The position numbers and the translations under genes were made by a program. Below, in pieces: positions 48,711 through 62,300 of a stretch of 64,000 bases of DNA (positions are counted from its first letter, which is position 1; every line of letters begins with the position of its first letter). This stretch comes from Pyrocephalus nanus (lineage: Eukaryota > Chordata > Aves > Passeriformes > Tyrannidae): contig CM076262.1 in assembly GCA_038380795.1 (NCBI GenBank), positions 67,848,629 through 67,912,628 on the forward strand, in the 5' to 3' direction. A model generated the notes under the pieces. The model was not told where the DNA came from. It made no database searches and saw nothing but the letters and a program-made list of their open reading frames with translations.

Positions 48711-48809
48711 CTCTGGAAAAACCTCAGGGGAACCACGGACTACTGAACAGAATTTGCTGCAATCCGCTCATCATCTTAGCTTGACTGTACATTAATGAAT
48801 TTTCATGCA

Positions 48810-48885
48810 GTGAGGTAAAACAATATATAAAGTTATAAATACATATTATAATAATTATTTCATAAAGTTATTTATATAAAGAGAT
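48810..48885. repeat. AT-rich low-complexity segment
   Basis: Almost entirely A and T, with recurring TATAAAGTTAT-like words. Confidence 0.7.
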
Positions 48886-48909
48886 GGTTGCAACTAAAAT
48901 CCTGTAAAA

Positions 48910-51900
48910 CGTGTAATCTAAAGCCGTCTGAGTGCTCCAGACCATGCAAACATTCCCACTGCAGCGCTGGGATTAAGTGGCACGCAGGGTCGCGGCTCTC
49001 GGGCAGCAATGGAGCAAAGAGCAGCAGCCGCCAAAGCCTCCAACCCCATGTGCCAGGAACTCAGGGGCTGCTCCCATCACAGCGCCCGGCGGGCAGGGAC
49101 ATGGGCACATTCGCGCTCCTCGCAACCTCTCGCCCATCCCCACCCCGCCCCAACCCTTTTCCTTTTGAGATCCTCTCCTTGTTTTACCTCCAGCTATTCC
49201 AGAATTTCATCTCTGACCCTTTGGTCATTTATTCCCATTCAATTTTCAATTCCTTTGGTTATTAGTTAGCATCATTTGCAGCTTTTCCTGCACACAGGCC
49301 CTTTATATGGACTGTGCACTAAACTAAAACGCCTTTGTTAATTAAACCAAGCACACATCCAGCTGACTTATTAAACTCCCTTTTTGCAGGGTATGAATTC
49401 TGGCTGTGACCTGCCAGGAGCTCCAGCAAGTGGAGTTTATGCAGGCAGGGCTCGGGTGAGGTGTGGTCAGTTTGCAGCCTGGTACCAGCTTCATCCAGGC
49501 AGCTCTAATTCCATAGGAACAGTTCAGCACATCCACTGATGTTCTGTGCAGGGACAGACAGGACAGGCTCCAAACTGGCACTAAGTCACAGGGCACCACT
49601 TTTAGGACCCTAATGCTACCCACTAGATGCTTCCCATTAGCTTCCCCATCTACACATTAACAGACACAGAATGTCCCCATTTCCTCTACAGCACCTGGGG
49701 ACTGCTCCAGGGGAGAGCTGAAACACCTCTGGGGTGTTAAGAGATGACAAAGTTTTGTGTTTCCCTTCCTGCTATTGACACTCTTTAAGAGTTTTTACTG
49801 TTTGTAATCTGTTTATCCTTGTAATAGGTGAAGCCACACTGGGCAACCCATCAAAGCCATGCTGTGACTACCACTGTTAGGAATGTTTCCATCCCTTCAC
49901 AGATCAAAATAAAGTATATTCTGCTGTGAAATATGAAGAGCAACTTGTTACACCGAAAGTTTTTGCACTTGAGTTGGCATCCAACAAACAAGCAAAGTGC
50001 AGATGGAGCAAATTTTAGCCCATAAAGACTTAGGGAGGCAGGCAGGCCCAAACTCTTTAGATACTTGTTTGTGTTTAGAGGCTACTGAATTCTTTGGAGG
50101 ATATAATCTTCTAGCTATAAAAATGTTAATAAAGACTCAGGTCAAAATGAATAAAAACCTTGCTGGTTCTCTCCTATGATGTTTGCTCAGTGTTGTCATG
50201 AAGGCAAATACCAAATAATTTGTCCATGTGAAAGTTGCATATACCAAAATGTTCATCAGTCTCCTATTTACTGCTTTTCTCTGTTTTAAAGCAGCATGGC
50301 ATTGTCAGAGCTAATACACCAAATAGTCAAACTAAATATGAAACACAGCAGTAAGACTAGTTTCTCATTTCTAAAATAATTTTCCAAACATGTAAAGATA
50401 TGCTTTTAAAAGAATTAAATGTACATTGAGGGTGTTAACATTGGAGAAGTCAGTAATAATTTTATTGGTTTTTTTTCTCATTTCTTACCTACATGTTCAG
50501 TTACAAACTTTCCACTCTTATGAAGCTTATGGGAATTGGCTGTTGATTCCAAATTCCACATTTTGGTTTAAAATGATGTCTCTGTGGTTTATAGCTCAAA
50601 GGAGAATAAGGAAGCTGCATAGTTGTATCTTACTAAATTCTAATGGATAAGACACTCCCTTAAAAGTATTCACTGCTTTTTTTTAAGTGATCCAAAACTA
50701 TGGCAGGTGGGGCTAGCACAACTGCCAGGTGCTATGACTGCCAGGTACCTCCTGTTATAAGACTGCATTTTCAGTTGCTTAAAAAGTTTGCCAAACAAAC
50801 TCTTTGGCTGCCCAGGTGTGTGCCTCAGGGATAACTCATTTGAAAATCTCCAGCCAAACAGCTCTAGCCCCTCTGAGAAGGAGCCTGTGGAAGGCTCCAC
50901 TGTTTGGCCTCGCTGCCAAATGACAGGCACCTCTTCTCTGAGAAGCTCCTGCTTCCCCATGTTTGAAGCAGAGGTTGAGAGGGGAGGCCTGGTAAGGAAA
51001 TGGAGGTTGCCACTCAATTCTGGCCGGGCTGCCACCATGTGAAAGCCTTAGCTCATGTACACTGGCCAGGGACTTGCTGAGGTTTAACAGGACAAAATCC
51101 CAAAGCCCTCCCTCTCAAAAACCACACAGCTGTCCCGGCTGGGGAAGGGAAGACAAACCTCCACTGCCCCACACCAGAGCTCTGTCATTCCACCTAAAAT
51201 GGTGGAACTGCCCACCTGGGCACCAAACACAGCATCCTCAGCTCCTAATGTCTGTCCGGCTGGCATCCTGACAGCCTGGTGTTTGATTTCAGCATGGAGA
51301 ACTAAAGCTATCAAACCAGAATACCAGAAAGGCAAGGGACATCAGTACACTGATGGTTGGGTGCAGAACATGGGAATTAACTCTGTCTGATCAGGGAAGT
51401 TGAAACTAAATGCAGAAAAAAACTGGGTTTCTTGGCCAGGAAAGCAAATGGAAGCACGGGGAAAAGGGACAGGGCTGGGAAGCCAGGACGTTGTGAAGGG
51501 AAAAGAGGGAATTACCAGCAACTCTGTGTTGTTTCTCCATGAACATGCTTGAAATAGAGAATTATCTTCTCATTGCTATCAATTGACTCACGTAGCACCA
51601 TGGGACGGCTTAGAGGATTCCACTCCTCCTGATGACTCATCTGGATCTTAGCACGCTATAGGATAAAACCTCTGTTGATGCAACTTGCTTTTAACCCCCC
51701 AACTTACAAAAACCAACTTGCACAAGCGTGTGCATTCACATGCAGACACATGCACACGTGTCAGAACTGTATTAAAACAAGGGTTAATCTTGTTCAAATA
51801 GTAGAGAATCAAGCAGAGAAAAACCGGGATAAAATCTGCTGTGCAGCAAGCAGCATTTCTTGTGTACAGCCCTTGTATGTACAGTACAATTCTTACTCAC

Positions 51901-54900
51901 TGCCTGTATTCCGTCTTTTCTGTGGGGGCCCAGCTTAAGAACCGGACGGAACAAACAATGCCAATATTGGCAGCTACCCTATTTTGTATTCTCCTCACTA
52001 ACAAGGTGCAGCTCCATGTCTTATTTACTGGATGCTTCTCAAACTGCCCACTGGAGCCTGAATGACAAGGTTTTCCTGTGGCACTATTCACTATTGAGAT
52101 CCAAAGATGCTTCTCAGAGATCCTCTAATTTATCTTCACAGAAATCCTGGGAGCTGAAGGAGAGATACTACCCACGTTTTAAGGACAGGATTTTGGCACA
52201 AGCATCCCCCTCCATTCCGGGTGCCCAAAGCTCTGTAAAGCGCCACAGACATTGGCACTGTGTGCTGAAAGCACTTTTCCCTAGATTTCACTGGTAGTGG
52301 CAAACCCTTGCCAGAATTCCCAACCAAGGAGAATATGAGGAGCCAAAATTAATTGACTTAAAATTTGAGTGTGTTAAAAACTAAAAGTAAAATACCTGAC
52401 CTAATGGATTTCTGCCAAACACCCCCCCCTCGTTCTTTGACAGTTTCAAAACAAGTACTAGCAGGTATTAGGGGTTAGGAAACGTTTCCTATTAGCCCAA
52501 GTTAATAAAATTTGTTTTCTCTGCATTATGGAGTTGGAACATTATATAAAATTAGGTTTCAAAACTACTTTCTATAACATCTTCGTTTAAAGTAAATATT
52601 AAGATCAGGTGAGGTTTGACTCATCTGTTTTCTACAGTTGCCAATTCCATTACTGCCTTGGGGGTATAATGGGCTGCTGAGCATTCCCAGTTTGTATCCC
52701 AGCAGATGCAGAATGCACTGGCTGTGACTCACAGCTGCTGTAACTCCTGACAGCTCAGGGTCCAACATGGGCTGACCTGGCTGTTCTCAACAGAGGGCAC
52801 GTCCTGCCAAGTGACCATCAAAACTCCTCGCCAGGCCACAGCACCATTGGCCTTCCATGTCCTTGGGCATGAAAGGATGGCTGAGAGGCCGCAGGGAATG
52901 CTCCTTCCTTCTGCAGTGCCTGGGGCAGGAGGACCCATGGTCAGGGCAGTGGAGGAAGGTAACAGTGCACTTACTGGCTGCCTAGCCTTAGTTTCTTTCT
53001 GTCACAACATGCCCTGCCATTGAAATGTGGCTTTTGGTTGATGAATTTATTGTACCTCGGGACTGTGTGACAAGCAGTGTTGGTGCATTTTGTTGTGTGT
53101 CATTAGCTTCTTCCCCATAACCATGTAGGCTGGCACTCAAAGATACCTTCCAGAGGGCTTTTGGTCTCAATGGATTAAATTTTGAATTATTTTAAAATAA
53201 AGACTGAAAAATGAGGTGGCGTAGTGAAATCAGTGATAATTCAATTGCATTTCTAAGGGGATCCTGGCATTTGAAAAAGTGGCCAAGCACATGCTGCCTG
53301 GTTGTTTTGATACAGATACATCTGTCAGGAATTCATGCACAAGCTTGTATGGGGCTCCCAGCATTGTGTGTGTTGTAAAATAAATCTGTATTGGTCTGCT
53401 CCCAACCCAAACACACTTGTGACTAAAGCACTCGCACGCAGATAGAAATCTAGCAAATCAAAAACTGTTTGCAGGAGCTGTAACTTACTGAATTTATACA
53501 CAAAATCTAACAGGCGATGAAATAATATACATCAAAGGTTACTCTAACTCTACCATAATTCACTCCTACCATTAGATCTCATTTTATTGAATGATTCATG
53601 CCTTATTTGCCTTTCTAGACTTGCTTTTATATTTCCGCCTCGCTATTTTAAGTTGTATTATCTTTAATCCAAAAAGTGCCAACCTACCTAAAACTACTTA
53701 GAATTTTCTATGATTAAATCTCACTGAGTGAAAATTAGTGAAAATTACAGCTCTTTCACAGCGCAGTCTGAGGGAACACACCAACCACAGCATGGCATTA
53801 CCCAAAAATGCCTTACCCACCTTATCAGAATGACTGAACTTCAGGTGGCAGCAGTGGACTCTGACTTTAGGCCTGACCATGTTCAGTGCTCAGCAAAGAC
53901 AAGGACTTTGACTCTAATGCCTTTAGGACAACAGCCCTTTTTACAAAATAAGTAAAACTGCCATATTTGTAATAGACAATCTCAAATTTTAGTTGAAGAA
54001 ATAGCACTTTAAGGGTATTCTCCACAGTTCAAACTAGTTAACAAGTATTAATTAAAAGAAGCACTTCATCACCTTATTGACTAAATTAAATATTTGCTTT
54101 TTAAAAAATACATATATCATAGTTAAATCTAAAATTTTGCCCCAAATTCTGGACTAGCACATGATAATTTTTAATGGACAAGTCTCAGTATGCCTTTTCT
54201 GCAGTAAAAACATTTCAAAGATAAATTCTTAAAAAATGTATTCTTACATTGGTAACTGCAGAAAAATAAAAAAAAAAAAAAGAAGAAAATACTTTGGTGA
54301 CTATAATTTTGTACTGTCATGCTCAGCATATTGAGTTGAGCATTTTGCAAATACAGAAGTTTAAGATTATAAACATTCGAGTGTGAGGTTTGCTTGTAAA
54401 AAATACTCCAGTTATTGGTGAGTTATTCAGTTATACTGGAGTAGGAGATAAGCAATTCCACGTTCCTTAAAATAACAGCTTCTGTTCTTGAGGTGTATTT
54501 CAGGGGCAGAAGAACAGCAGTTGCTCTCTGAGTTGCTGATGTATTGAACAGTAGAGGAAATAGCCTCAGAAAGTGTGTAAACTGCTTCCAGCCGAACTTT
54601 GCAGGCTGCTGCTCAGCCAGTACTTCAAAGCATGTTTAGCTGAATCAGCATATTTTCAGCATTACAGCAGGCTGGAAACACTTCATCTGACCTGCACCTC
54701 GTGGGCACTTCAGTACAAAAACTGCAAAGTTGTATGAGGGGAAAACCAGGCATAAATAAATGCAAAACTACCAAGTCTGTAAAACATTTTCCACTCCCGG
54801 GACATAGCACTGCCCACCTGTCTGCTGAGGCGCAGCAGGATACCCAGGGCTGCCAGCAGGATACAGGGAAAACCCAGACATGAATGTCACAGGGCCACAG

Positions 54901-54950
54901 GTGCCATCTCCTCCCCAGTCAGAGGCCTTATTCCTCAGGCTTGACAAGGA
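48910..54950. other. Mostly AT-rich non-coding stretch
   Basis: GC-richer patches at 48950-49170, 50800-51250 and 52690-52960 produce overlapping ORFs of up to 145 codons (51860-52297, +) without recognisable products. An A14 run lies at 54268-54281. A short direct repeat (CAGCAGGATAC) recurs near 54835 and 54856. No gene was recognised. Confidence 0.45.
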
Positions 54951-54954
54951 CTCA

Positions 54955-54959
54955 GGATT
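54955..54959. repeat. Left target-site duplication of solo LTR
   Basis: GGATT, matched by GGATT at 55535-55539 directly after the LTR. A sixth base (T) also matches if the LTR is taken to start one base later. Confidence 0.6.
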
Positions 54960-55534
54960 TGTGTTGGGCTGTGCTGGGGTAGAGTTACATTTCTTCCCAG
55001 TAGCTGGTAGGGGCTGTGCTTTGGATTTGTGCTGGAGCAGTGCTGCCAACACAAGGATGTTTTAGTTATTGCTGAGCAGGGCCTGCACAGAGCCAAAGCC
55101 TTTTCTGCTCCCCACCCACCCCACCAGCGAGGGGCTGGGGGGCACGAGGAGTTGGGAGGGGACACAGCCAGGACAGCTGATCCCAGCTGGCCACAGCGAC
55201 ATCCCAGACCATGTGGGGTCATGCTCAGCACATAGAGCTGGGGGAGAAGGAGGAAGGGGGAATGTTGGGAGTGATGGCATTTGTCTTCCCAAGCCACCGT
55301 GACTGTGATGGAGCCCGGCTTTCCTGGGATGGCTGAGCACCTGCCTGCCATGGGAAGCAGGGAATGAATTTCCTGTCTGGCTTTCCTTGTGCACAGCCTT
55401 TGCTTTCCCTGTTAAACTGCCTGTCATCCCACGAGTTTTCCCCCTTTTTCCTTTTCCAGTTCTCTTCCCTGTCCCACAGGGGTGAACGAGCAGCTGCGTG
55501 GGGCTGAGTTGGCACCTGAGCTTAAACCACAACT
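54960..55534 (+). mobile_element. Solo LTR of an avian endogenous retrovirus (ERV-L/ERV-K-like)
   Basis: A 575-bp element starts with TG and ends with CT where CA is expected. It contains landmarks of a widespread bird LTR family: a GGGTAGAGTTA segment near 54978, GATGTTTTAGTTA near 55057, GGGACACAGCCAGGACAGCTGA near 55158-55180, a degenerate TATA position (CATAGAGCTGGGGG, about 55231), GATGGAGCCCGGCTTTCCTGG near 55306, GTTAAACTG near 55411, and the end segment CACGAGTTTT...GAGCAGCTGCGTGGGGCT...TTAAACCAC (55430-55530). There is no gag, pol or env on either side, and a 5-bp direct repeat flanks it. It therefore looks like a solo LTR formed by recombination between two LTRs. The decayed TATA and terminal bases suggest it is old and inactive. 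The antisense ORFs across it are composition artefacts. Confidence 0.8.
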
Positions 55535-55539
55535 GGATT
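55535..55539. repeat. Right target-site duplication of solo LTR
   Basis: GGATT, the partner of 54955-54959. Confidence 0.6.
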
Positions 55540-58500
55540 TCACACAATGAAACCTGTGTTCAACTGCAAAAGGAAAAGCTACTAAAATGACAGAATGTGA
55601 AGCAAATGACCTGTATGAAGCAAACTACAGAAGAAGCTTCCCCACACTTCTTTTTCCAGAGTTCAGAGGAGATCCCTGGCTGGGCTGGCATAAACATCAG
55701 TAACTCAAGTAGGATAAGGCTGGTTCCCACTGTCAACAGAGTCCAGCCCACTTCTATAAATATCATCTTTATAAATCCATAAAGATTTCCTAAAGTTATG
55801 GTGCTTTTGCCTGAACTCTGATATATGACTTTATGCAAACACAGTAACCAGCAGCCATCAGAAGTGCTCAGAGGTGTTACCACAGTAAGCAAGTGAATTC
55901 CTTTGTCTGTTTTAAAATCCTTTCCAGAACACAAACTACGACAACAACAGAATCTTTAACACTATTACTCAGACAAATGTTTGGACACCTGATATGCTCA
56001 AGTGAAGTATGAGAGCATCTGTCACCAGTCCCTGCTGTACAGTCACACAGCATCTCCCTGCAGGCAGGAACCACGGTGGGTGGGAAGGCTGTGCTGTGGA
56101 GGCAGGTGGAGAACTGCCCTGTAGGACCAGGATCACAGAGCCCCACAGCCTTCCCCTGCCATCCTCAGAGCATCAGGTGTGCAGCTGCCCCTCACTCCCC
56201 ATCAGGGGGACTCACACCTGTGAGAGGATCTTCCAGGCACTTAAACCCCGGCACATTTAACTACAACAACTGGTAGCATAACCAGATTTACGCATCTCGT
56301 CGAGTCATGCAATGCTGACAGAAATGCTGATACCAGTTACTTTGGTTACCAAAGCCTTTGCTGTGCAGAGATCAGAGTGCTAGTAAGCGTTAAACTCTCT
56401 AAAAATATTGTACGTTTCTTCTGCAATGGAATGCTGCTATTTTGCAAAGTTTGCTATCTCGAGACTTTCATGGGCTTGAAGTTGTAACTCGCATCCGAGT
56501 GCCACTGGAGGAATAAAACTGTTGCTCTTCCACCAAATTACCAGATCCTGCAATTGTGCTGCTGACCCGAGACTCAGTACTGCAGCTACTACGATTCTTT
56601 CTTTAGGAAAAAACCATATTTGGGTAGATAATTATTTTTCTGTTAGATTCCTGCCTTTCTGAGGAAACAGACAATTTTGCATGTTAGAGGACTTCATGAA
56701 AGAGCTGGATTAATGCTAAAAACGCATGAAAAGCAGTTTCTCTGGCTGGTGTTGCCATACTGCTAGACAGGATAGCAACAATAAATCCATGGCATGCACA
56801 CAGCATCAGTATCCACACCTGGACACTTGTATTAAAAAAGTCTGTTTGGCAGAAAAGAGCCAACTACGTTTGGATTTGGGGTTTTAGTTCATTTTTGCTT
56901 TGTTAGAAATACCTTTTTTAGGTGAATCATTATAAAATGGCTTTGAGAGCCAACTGTTCACCTGTATCTCTTGCACAAACTTAAAATTTTCTAGCATTGC
57001 ATGCACACACAGAAAGAAAATAGCTGCAGAACTAGACTCCCCATCATTCAAAGTAATTAAAATGCAGTATTAATATTTAATGGAGATTATTCTTTAAATA
57101 AACCCTCCCCATTATAACAAGTGCCGGGGTACAGCTTTCCCCACAGCAGCAGCAGCGCTGCGACCCCACCAGTGGACTGTAGCACTGCCCACCTGACATG
57201 CCAGAAGGACCACAACCAAGCCTGGCATCTTCCATTTCACAGATACACAACATTTACACAGAGCAGTCAGAACTGGCTACATTCCAGGTCAATATTCCCT
57301 GCAAAGTGAAATCCTTTGGATATGGCACACAAAATCCCAGAGGGACTACATACAATACCTAATTCCATTTCATGTCTGGCAAATGACAAGTTTTCCTAAG
57401 AAAACCATGACATTTATATGGTTGGCAATCCCCTCACTGACTTTCTTGCCTATTTCTGTGCCACACTTGCATTTCCTCGGTGTGTGGTTACACCATCTCA
57501 GCTCGGTTAGAAGTGTCAAAGCTGGTGTTCCTGTGGGGACAGCGGGAAGGACAAGGTGGGGTCAAGCCTGATCGAGATTTGATACAAGGAAAGCACCAGT
57601 TTTTCTCCTGGGTTTTTCTCACCAGGTTCCTACCCTGGGTTCTCCTCCAGGCCTTCCCACTGACTTAAGCCCCCAGGATGTCATCCCTTCCATCCCAGTG
57701 GGTTCCAGCTCTTGCCCCAAGTCTTGCCCCCACTCAGCCCTGAGGGCCACTAAGGAGTACACTGGGACAGGAGCACCTTGGTCACAAGCTCATTGTGCTG
57801 AGGTTTTTTGCTGTTAAGAACACAACAGCCCCCTTCCTGCAGGGGGAATCCACCTGACATACATACAGAATCATTAGCAAGAGACACTTCTTACATGGGA
57901 CAGGCCTGGGGCTCCTGTGCTCGTCTCCATTATCTCTGGCATGGCCAGAGAATTCAATGATGCCCTTTGTCATTTGTTCCAACAGTGAAATATCCAATGC
58001 AATCTACCTCTGCAGAACGTGGTGTGTGTATTGCTGGGGTCTGAACCCAGCCTGAGGTCCTGAGACAGAGCTGACGAACATGAGCTGAGACATTCACAAG
58101 GATGGAATTATATTTTAAGAGACATATTACATCATATTAAAAAAAAAAAAAAAAAGAAAAAGAAAAAGACATCAAGGAGAAGAAAACCAGGTAAGAAAAT
58201 CCTATCTTCTCTTGTTTTCCCACTTTAAAATAAAGCAACATTCTAAGGTTGATTTATTATTTTATTTTTTATCTCTGGAAAACTGCAAGCTCTTTTTGAC
58301 CTTATCCATGGGATCTCTGAAAATGTCCTCACACTGCATGCACCTAATTAAAGGATTTGTCATCATCCAAAATTCAGCGGTCTGCTCCTTTTCTGTGGCA
58401 TTGAAATTTAAATATGCAATTCCTGTATTTTGCTTCCACTATTCGAAACCAATTCCATGAAAACAAAACAATACCTCCCAAACACACATGAAAAACCCAA

Positions 58501-59100
58501 AACAAAACAAACGAAAGCCCACAAAGAAAAAAGAAAAGCAAAATACCACCAACAACTAACAAAATCCATCTACCAGTCATGGCTGCAACCCCCAAAAAAT
58601 CCACTACACCAGGACACCCAAGGGCATTGTGCAACATTGACTTTCACTCATGAGTGATCCAAGGGATTTAGGAACTAATGGAACTCACACCAATAAAAGC
58701 ATGAACTAATATAAGAGCTGCATTTCCAACATTAGCGTCTGTACAAATAAAGCATCTTTCACACTAGGTCAGGCAGTAGTGTGTATTTTTATAAAATTAA
58801 ATCTGTGTTCTACAGCAAATGTACAGCTAGAGAATACAAAACTCTTCAGTTTGTGGGGCTTCTCACCTTCTTAAAACCTGAGAGACAACAAAAGAGCACA
58901 TACTTATGTACAGACACACAAATGTGGGAATTGATAGAATAATGCCAACAAATTATTAATTTGTTAAGTCTGATGCACTATGAAAGAATCACTCAGCTTT
59001 GAGAATAAACCTCCAAAAAGAAAGCTACTCAAAGTTCATCCTGTACCAGCACACTGAAGAAGGTTTGAGAGAAAAATACATGAGAAATTTTTAGTAATCT
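55540..59100. other. Non-coding stretch
   Basis: Mostly AT-rich with a GC-rich patch at 56000-56240 and another at 57480-57760. Short ORFs are unrecognised. A-rich simple sequence occurs at 58480-58560. Confidence 0.5.
58139..58155. repeat. A17 homopolymer with GAAAAA extensions
   Basis: Seventeen A residues followed by two GAAAAA-like units. Confidence 0.85.
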
Positions 59101-59119
59101 AAAATCAGAACATACTTAC

Positions 59120-59365
59120 ATGTTTACAGTGAAGTTGAGATGCTTTGTTGCTCTTTGTTTTCAGAGCTACCTACAAGAAGCTATCCATGAGCCCCACTAC
59201 ATCCATGATTATGAAAATATTGGAAATCACAGAAAGGATGGATGTCTGTGCAGACTTGCTTTTGGACTTATCAAATTACCCTTTGATTACACTGAATGCT
59301 TTACAAATAGGTCACTACTTGCCTGCATCCAGAAATTAATGCTAAAGGAAATAATTAGTGAATGA
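59120..59365 (+). other. Weak candidate exon with good 3' splice-site match
   Basis: A pyrimidine tract ends in TTTGTTTTCAG|AGCTAC, with the junction after 59164. It precedes an open frame to 59365 that lacks low complexity (81 codons from the upstream ATG at 59120). No domain is recognisable and no convincing donor was seen in the frame. It could be an untranslated or terminal exon of an unknown transcript, or chance. Confidence 0.15.
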
Positions 59366-59369
59366 AAGA

Positions 59370-62300
59370 GCTGTTTTATCACCTGCAAAGTGCTTTATGC
59401 CTTACAAATTGTTGGGAAGAAATAAGTAAAAAAACCCCAAACAAACAAACCCAAACGCTGTTGTAATTATGATTCAATACAGCTGCTAAACCCATAATAT
59501 CTGTGTTTCCAAAAGAGTCCTGAGAGGCTTGTAAGTATGAAGCACATTAGCAAGTTAGAAAATCATGTTTGATTCAGATAAAAGGCTGCAGATAAAAACT
59601 TGGCAATTGCATTTCCTTGCTTTGTCCATGCCCAAACCTTTGCAATGCCTGGAGCTGGTGGGGTTCAGCCTGTGCTCTCCCTGGGTTGATGGTTCTCACC
59701 CAATTGCTGTATTAAGTGTGTTCATTTTATTTTTCCATTCTGAAGCTAAGATTCACATTAGATTTCAGAGCATGACTACATTTGCAGACAGCTTATCACT
59801 GCTGCTTTACTAAACACTAAAACCATAGACCAATATGGCTTTAATTGTGGGAAATATTCTTAATGAATCCATCATAGTTGTGTTTTTAAAATTAAACGTG
59901 TGGCAAAATATTTTGCTTAAAATAGTCAAAACTGACTGAAGTATTCATTTATTAAAACAATCTTGCAAGAAAACTGATTTTTTAAGGGTCAAAAAACCCC
60001 TCCATTTAAATTATGAAATGCTCTTCCTTCCCAAATGAATTTCCAGCTACTGACAATTTTTATGCTGTTTCCACCACATTAGTAGTTGTGGAGGTTGAGA
60101 AAGGAGGTGCATAAACAACTCTTTTTTTTTGGAGTGCTTATTAGTATTCTAACTGTGGAGTCTTTTTCAATGATTCATCTGTTAAAGACTATCTTTCCAT
60201 CAATACTTTACGTGATTTTTTTTTCCATGCTTATTTCAGGAGCTGCTCTTTCACAGTAAGGTCTGATATTTGTAAACATTTCCATGTAAGACATGCTTTT
60301 GCTCTTTGCGTGTCTTACCCAAGCCGGCATTTCAAATAACGTTCCCCACCGGCTTTCTAAGGGTCAGATTTGCCGTGGCAAAGGGAAGACAATGAACTGA
60401 TTATACCTATGTGCTTGGGGTGGGGGGATTGTTTGCAGCCAGTGCAGCTGAAAAGTTAAAGCCATGTGCTGAATTTCAATCTATAAACATGGGCCATGGT
60501 GCCAACTTGGCAGCGAAGACTGCATTCAAAAGGAGGGGGCTCCCTGGCTGCCCCAGCAGAGGAGGGGGAGCTGCAGATGCAGCCCCTCAGCCCTACACCA
60601 CCTTCTCCCCAAAACAGCTCCCACTCCGCAGAAAGTCTCTTTACAACACACCAAGAAAGGTCACAGTTTGCATTTCAGTGAGCATATTAAAAGGAGATCT
60701 GGCATATTTTATTCCTTCATAAGAAAAATCTCAGGTCTCAAGCCACAAGTATGAAGACAAGTGTTTTTTGTAACTGGGTTTAAATCAGTCCAAGTCAAGC
60801 GAGCTTACTGGTTTTGGGGGAATGAGGCACAGTAAGCCAGGCTGGAAATGAGATGTCAGCTCCTAGCAAACCTGCAGTAGTATTCCACACAATGCATTCA
60901 GACACACCATTTAAAATTCAAAATGCAGCCTGGAAGGAATCAAATTACAGTGGATAAATCTATGTTGCATCTTAACAACTGCAAAAGGCCAAACCTCTTC
61001 TAAAACTGGAGGATGCAAAACAAAGCTAAGGAAATGCTTTCTTTAAGGAAGACATTCTTTTTAGTACATATTTTAGTACATATTTATTCACATGCAAGTT
61101 GTCAAAGATCAGGTTATTAGTGTTATTCCAAGGTTTCTAGGAGGTATCTTTATGAGGGACCATTAAAGAGCTGTATGAACAGCTTCCCAGGTCCTGAGTT
61201 CTAAGAGATGCCTATTCTTTGTCAGTCTATGCATAAATGAAGATCTCCACATAGACAAGCAAGAAACACTTCTGGATGTAACCCAAACACACCTAAACAG
61301 AAACAGCAAAAGAAGAAAACCCAAACCAGTAGGGAGGTGAAGCTACTGCAGTGTTTGCTGTGAAAGGACGAATGTCATCTTTGATTCAGCTGGACCCTTC
61401 TGCAGGGAAGAGAAAAAGGCAGCAGCAGCAGCACAGTTCAGTGGTGAGCAGTGCCCTCTCACTGCCTCCAGACGCACGGATATTTGATTAGTGTGGGCAG
61501 GGGGGGGGAAGCTGGCATCAAATCATGTCCTCCGTCTTAGTCCCAGCTGGTACCAAGCTCCGGAGAAACAAAGCGACTTCAGACTGTGCGATCATATATT
61601 CATGACCAAGGAGAAATATAAAAACCAGCATGTTTGAATTCCTGACAACCATAGAAGAATAGTGCATTGGCATGTTGAATTTTTCCAGCCAGCCTTTGCT
61701 GACCTATAAACCTTTGTGACTGGAACAAATGCAAATAGAGCTGACTTGCCTCCCAAACTACTGAAGGGTATTCAAGCCGAGTTGTGTCTAACAGGCTAAC
61801 AATAACCCACTGTCCCACCCATGCAAAACACACAGTCTGGGAAAAACAGCTTTAGAAAAGCACTTGACGGAGACATAAAGTGCAGACTATGCCAGAAAAA
61901 AAACAATCTTTTTTCATACTTCTTCACCTAAAATGCCACAATAAATAAGTAATACGGAGTAAAATTATCTCACTATTCAAAGAAGAGTATACAATTTTAA
62001 AAACAGGCTGGGAAGTGGCAGCTGAGAAAATCAGGGACTACATTGTCTGAAGTCCCATCTCAGCATCAGCCATCAAATTTCATGCTCTAAAAGCAAACTT
62101 CCAGTAAATAACAAAACCTAAAAAATTATTGTGTGCTAACCAATTACATACTACACTGAACTACATTACACTTTAGGAAAGGTGTATCCAGAGTAAAAGG
62201 TCTGCTTGACTCCACAAACCTCTGGATTTCTCTTTAAGTGATCACTATTCTTGTGTTTTTACTCAGGGGAAGGGAGATACCCAAAGGTATTGACAGCTCC

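Larger units (their letters stand above)
47540..48720. promoter_or_regulatory. CpG island C, large, probable promoter
   Basis: CpG density is high from about 47560 to 47860 and from 48190 to 48710, with a TATA-containing segment between. Frames on both strands up to 128 codons are Arg/Pro/Gly/Ala-rich with no recognised domain, as expected from composition. Downstream of the TATA box there is no assignable coding exon, so the transcript may begin with non-coding exons or be a lncRNA. The 3' part carries homeodomain-type and E-box motifs, which fits a developmental regulator locus. Confidence 0.65.

Noticed and set aside
54768..55547. ORFs of 94 to 161 codons on both strands at the solo LTR
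   Set aside because: They lie across the LTR sequence, which carries no viral coding region. They are chance frames.
60267..60282. miR-30-like word TGTAAACATTTCC
   Set aside because: It lacks the family's mature sequence beyond the seed, and no matching hairpin arm was seen nearby.
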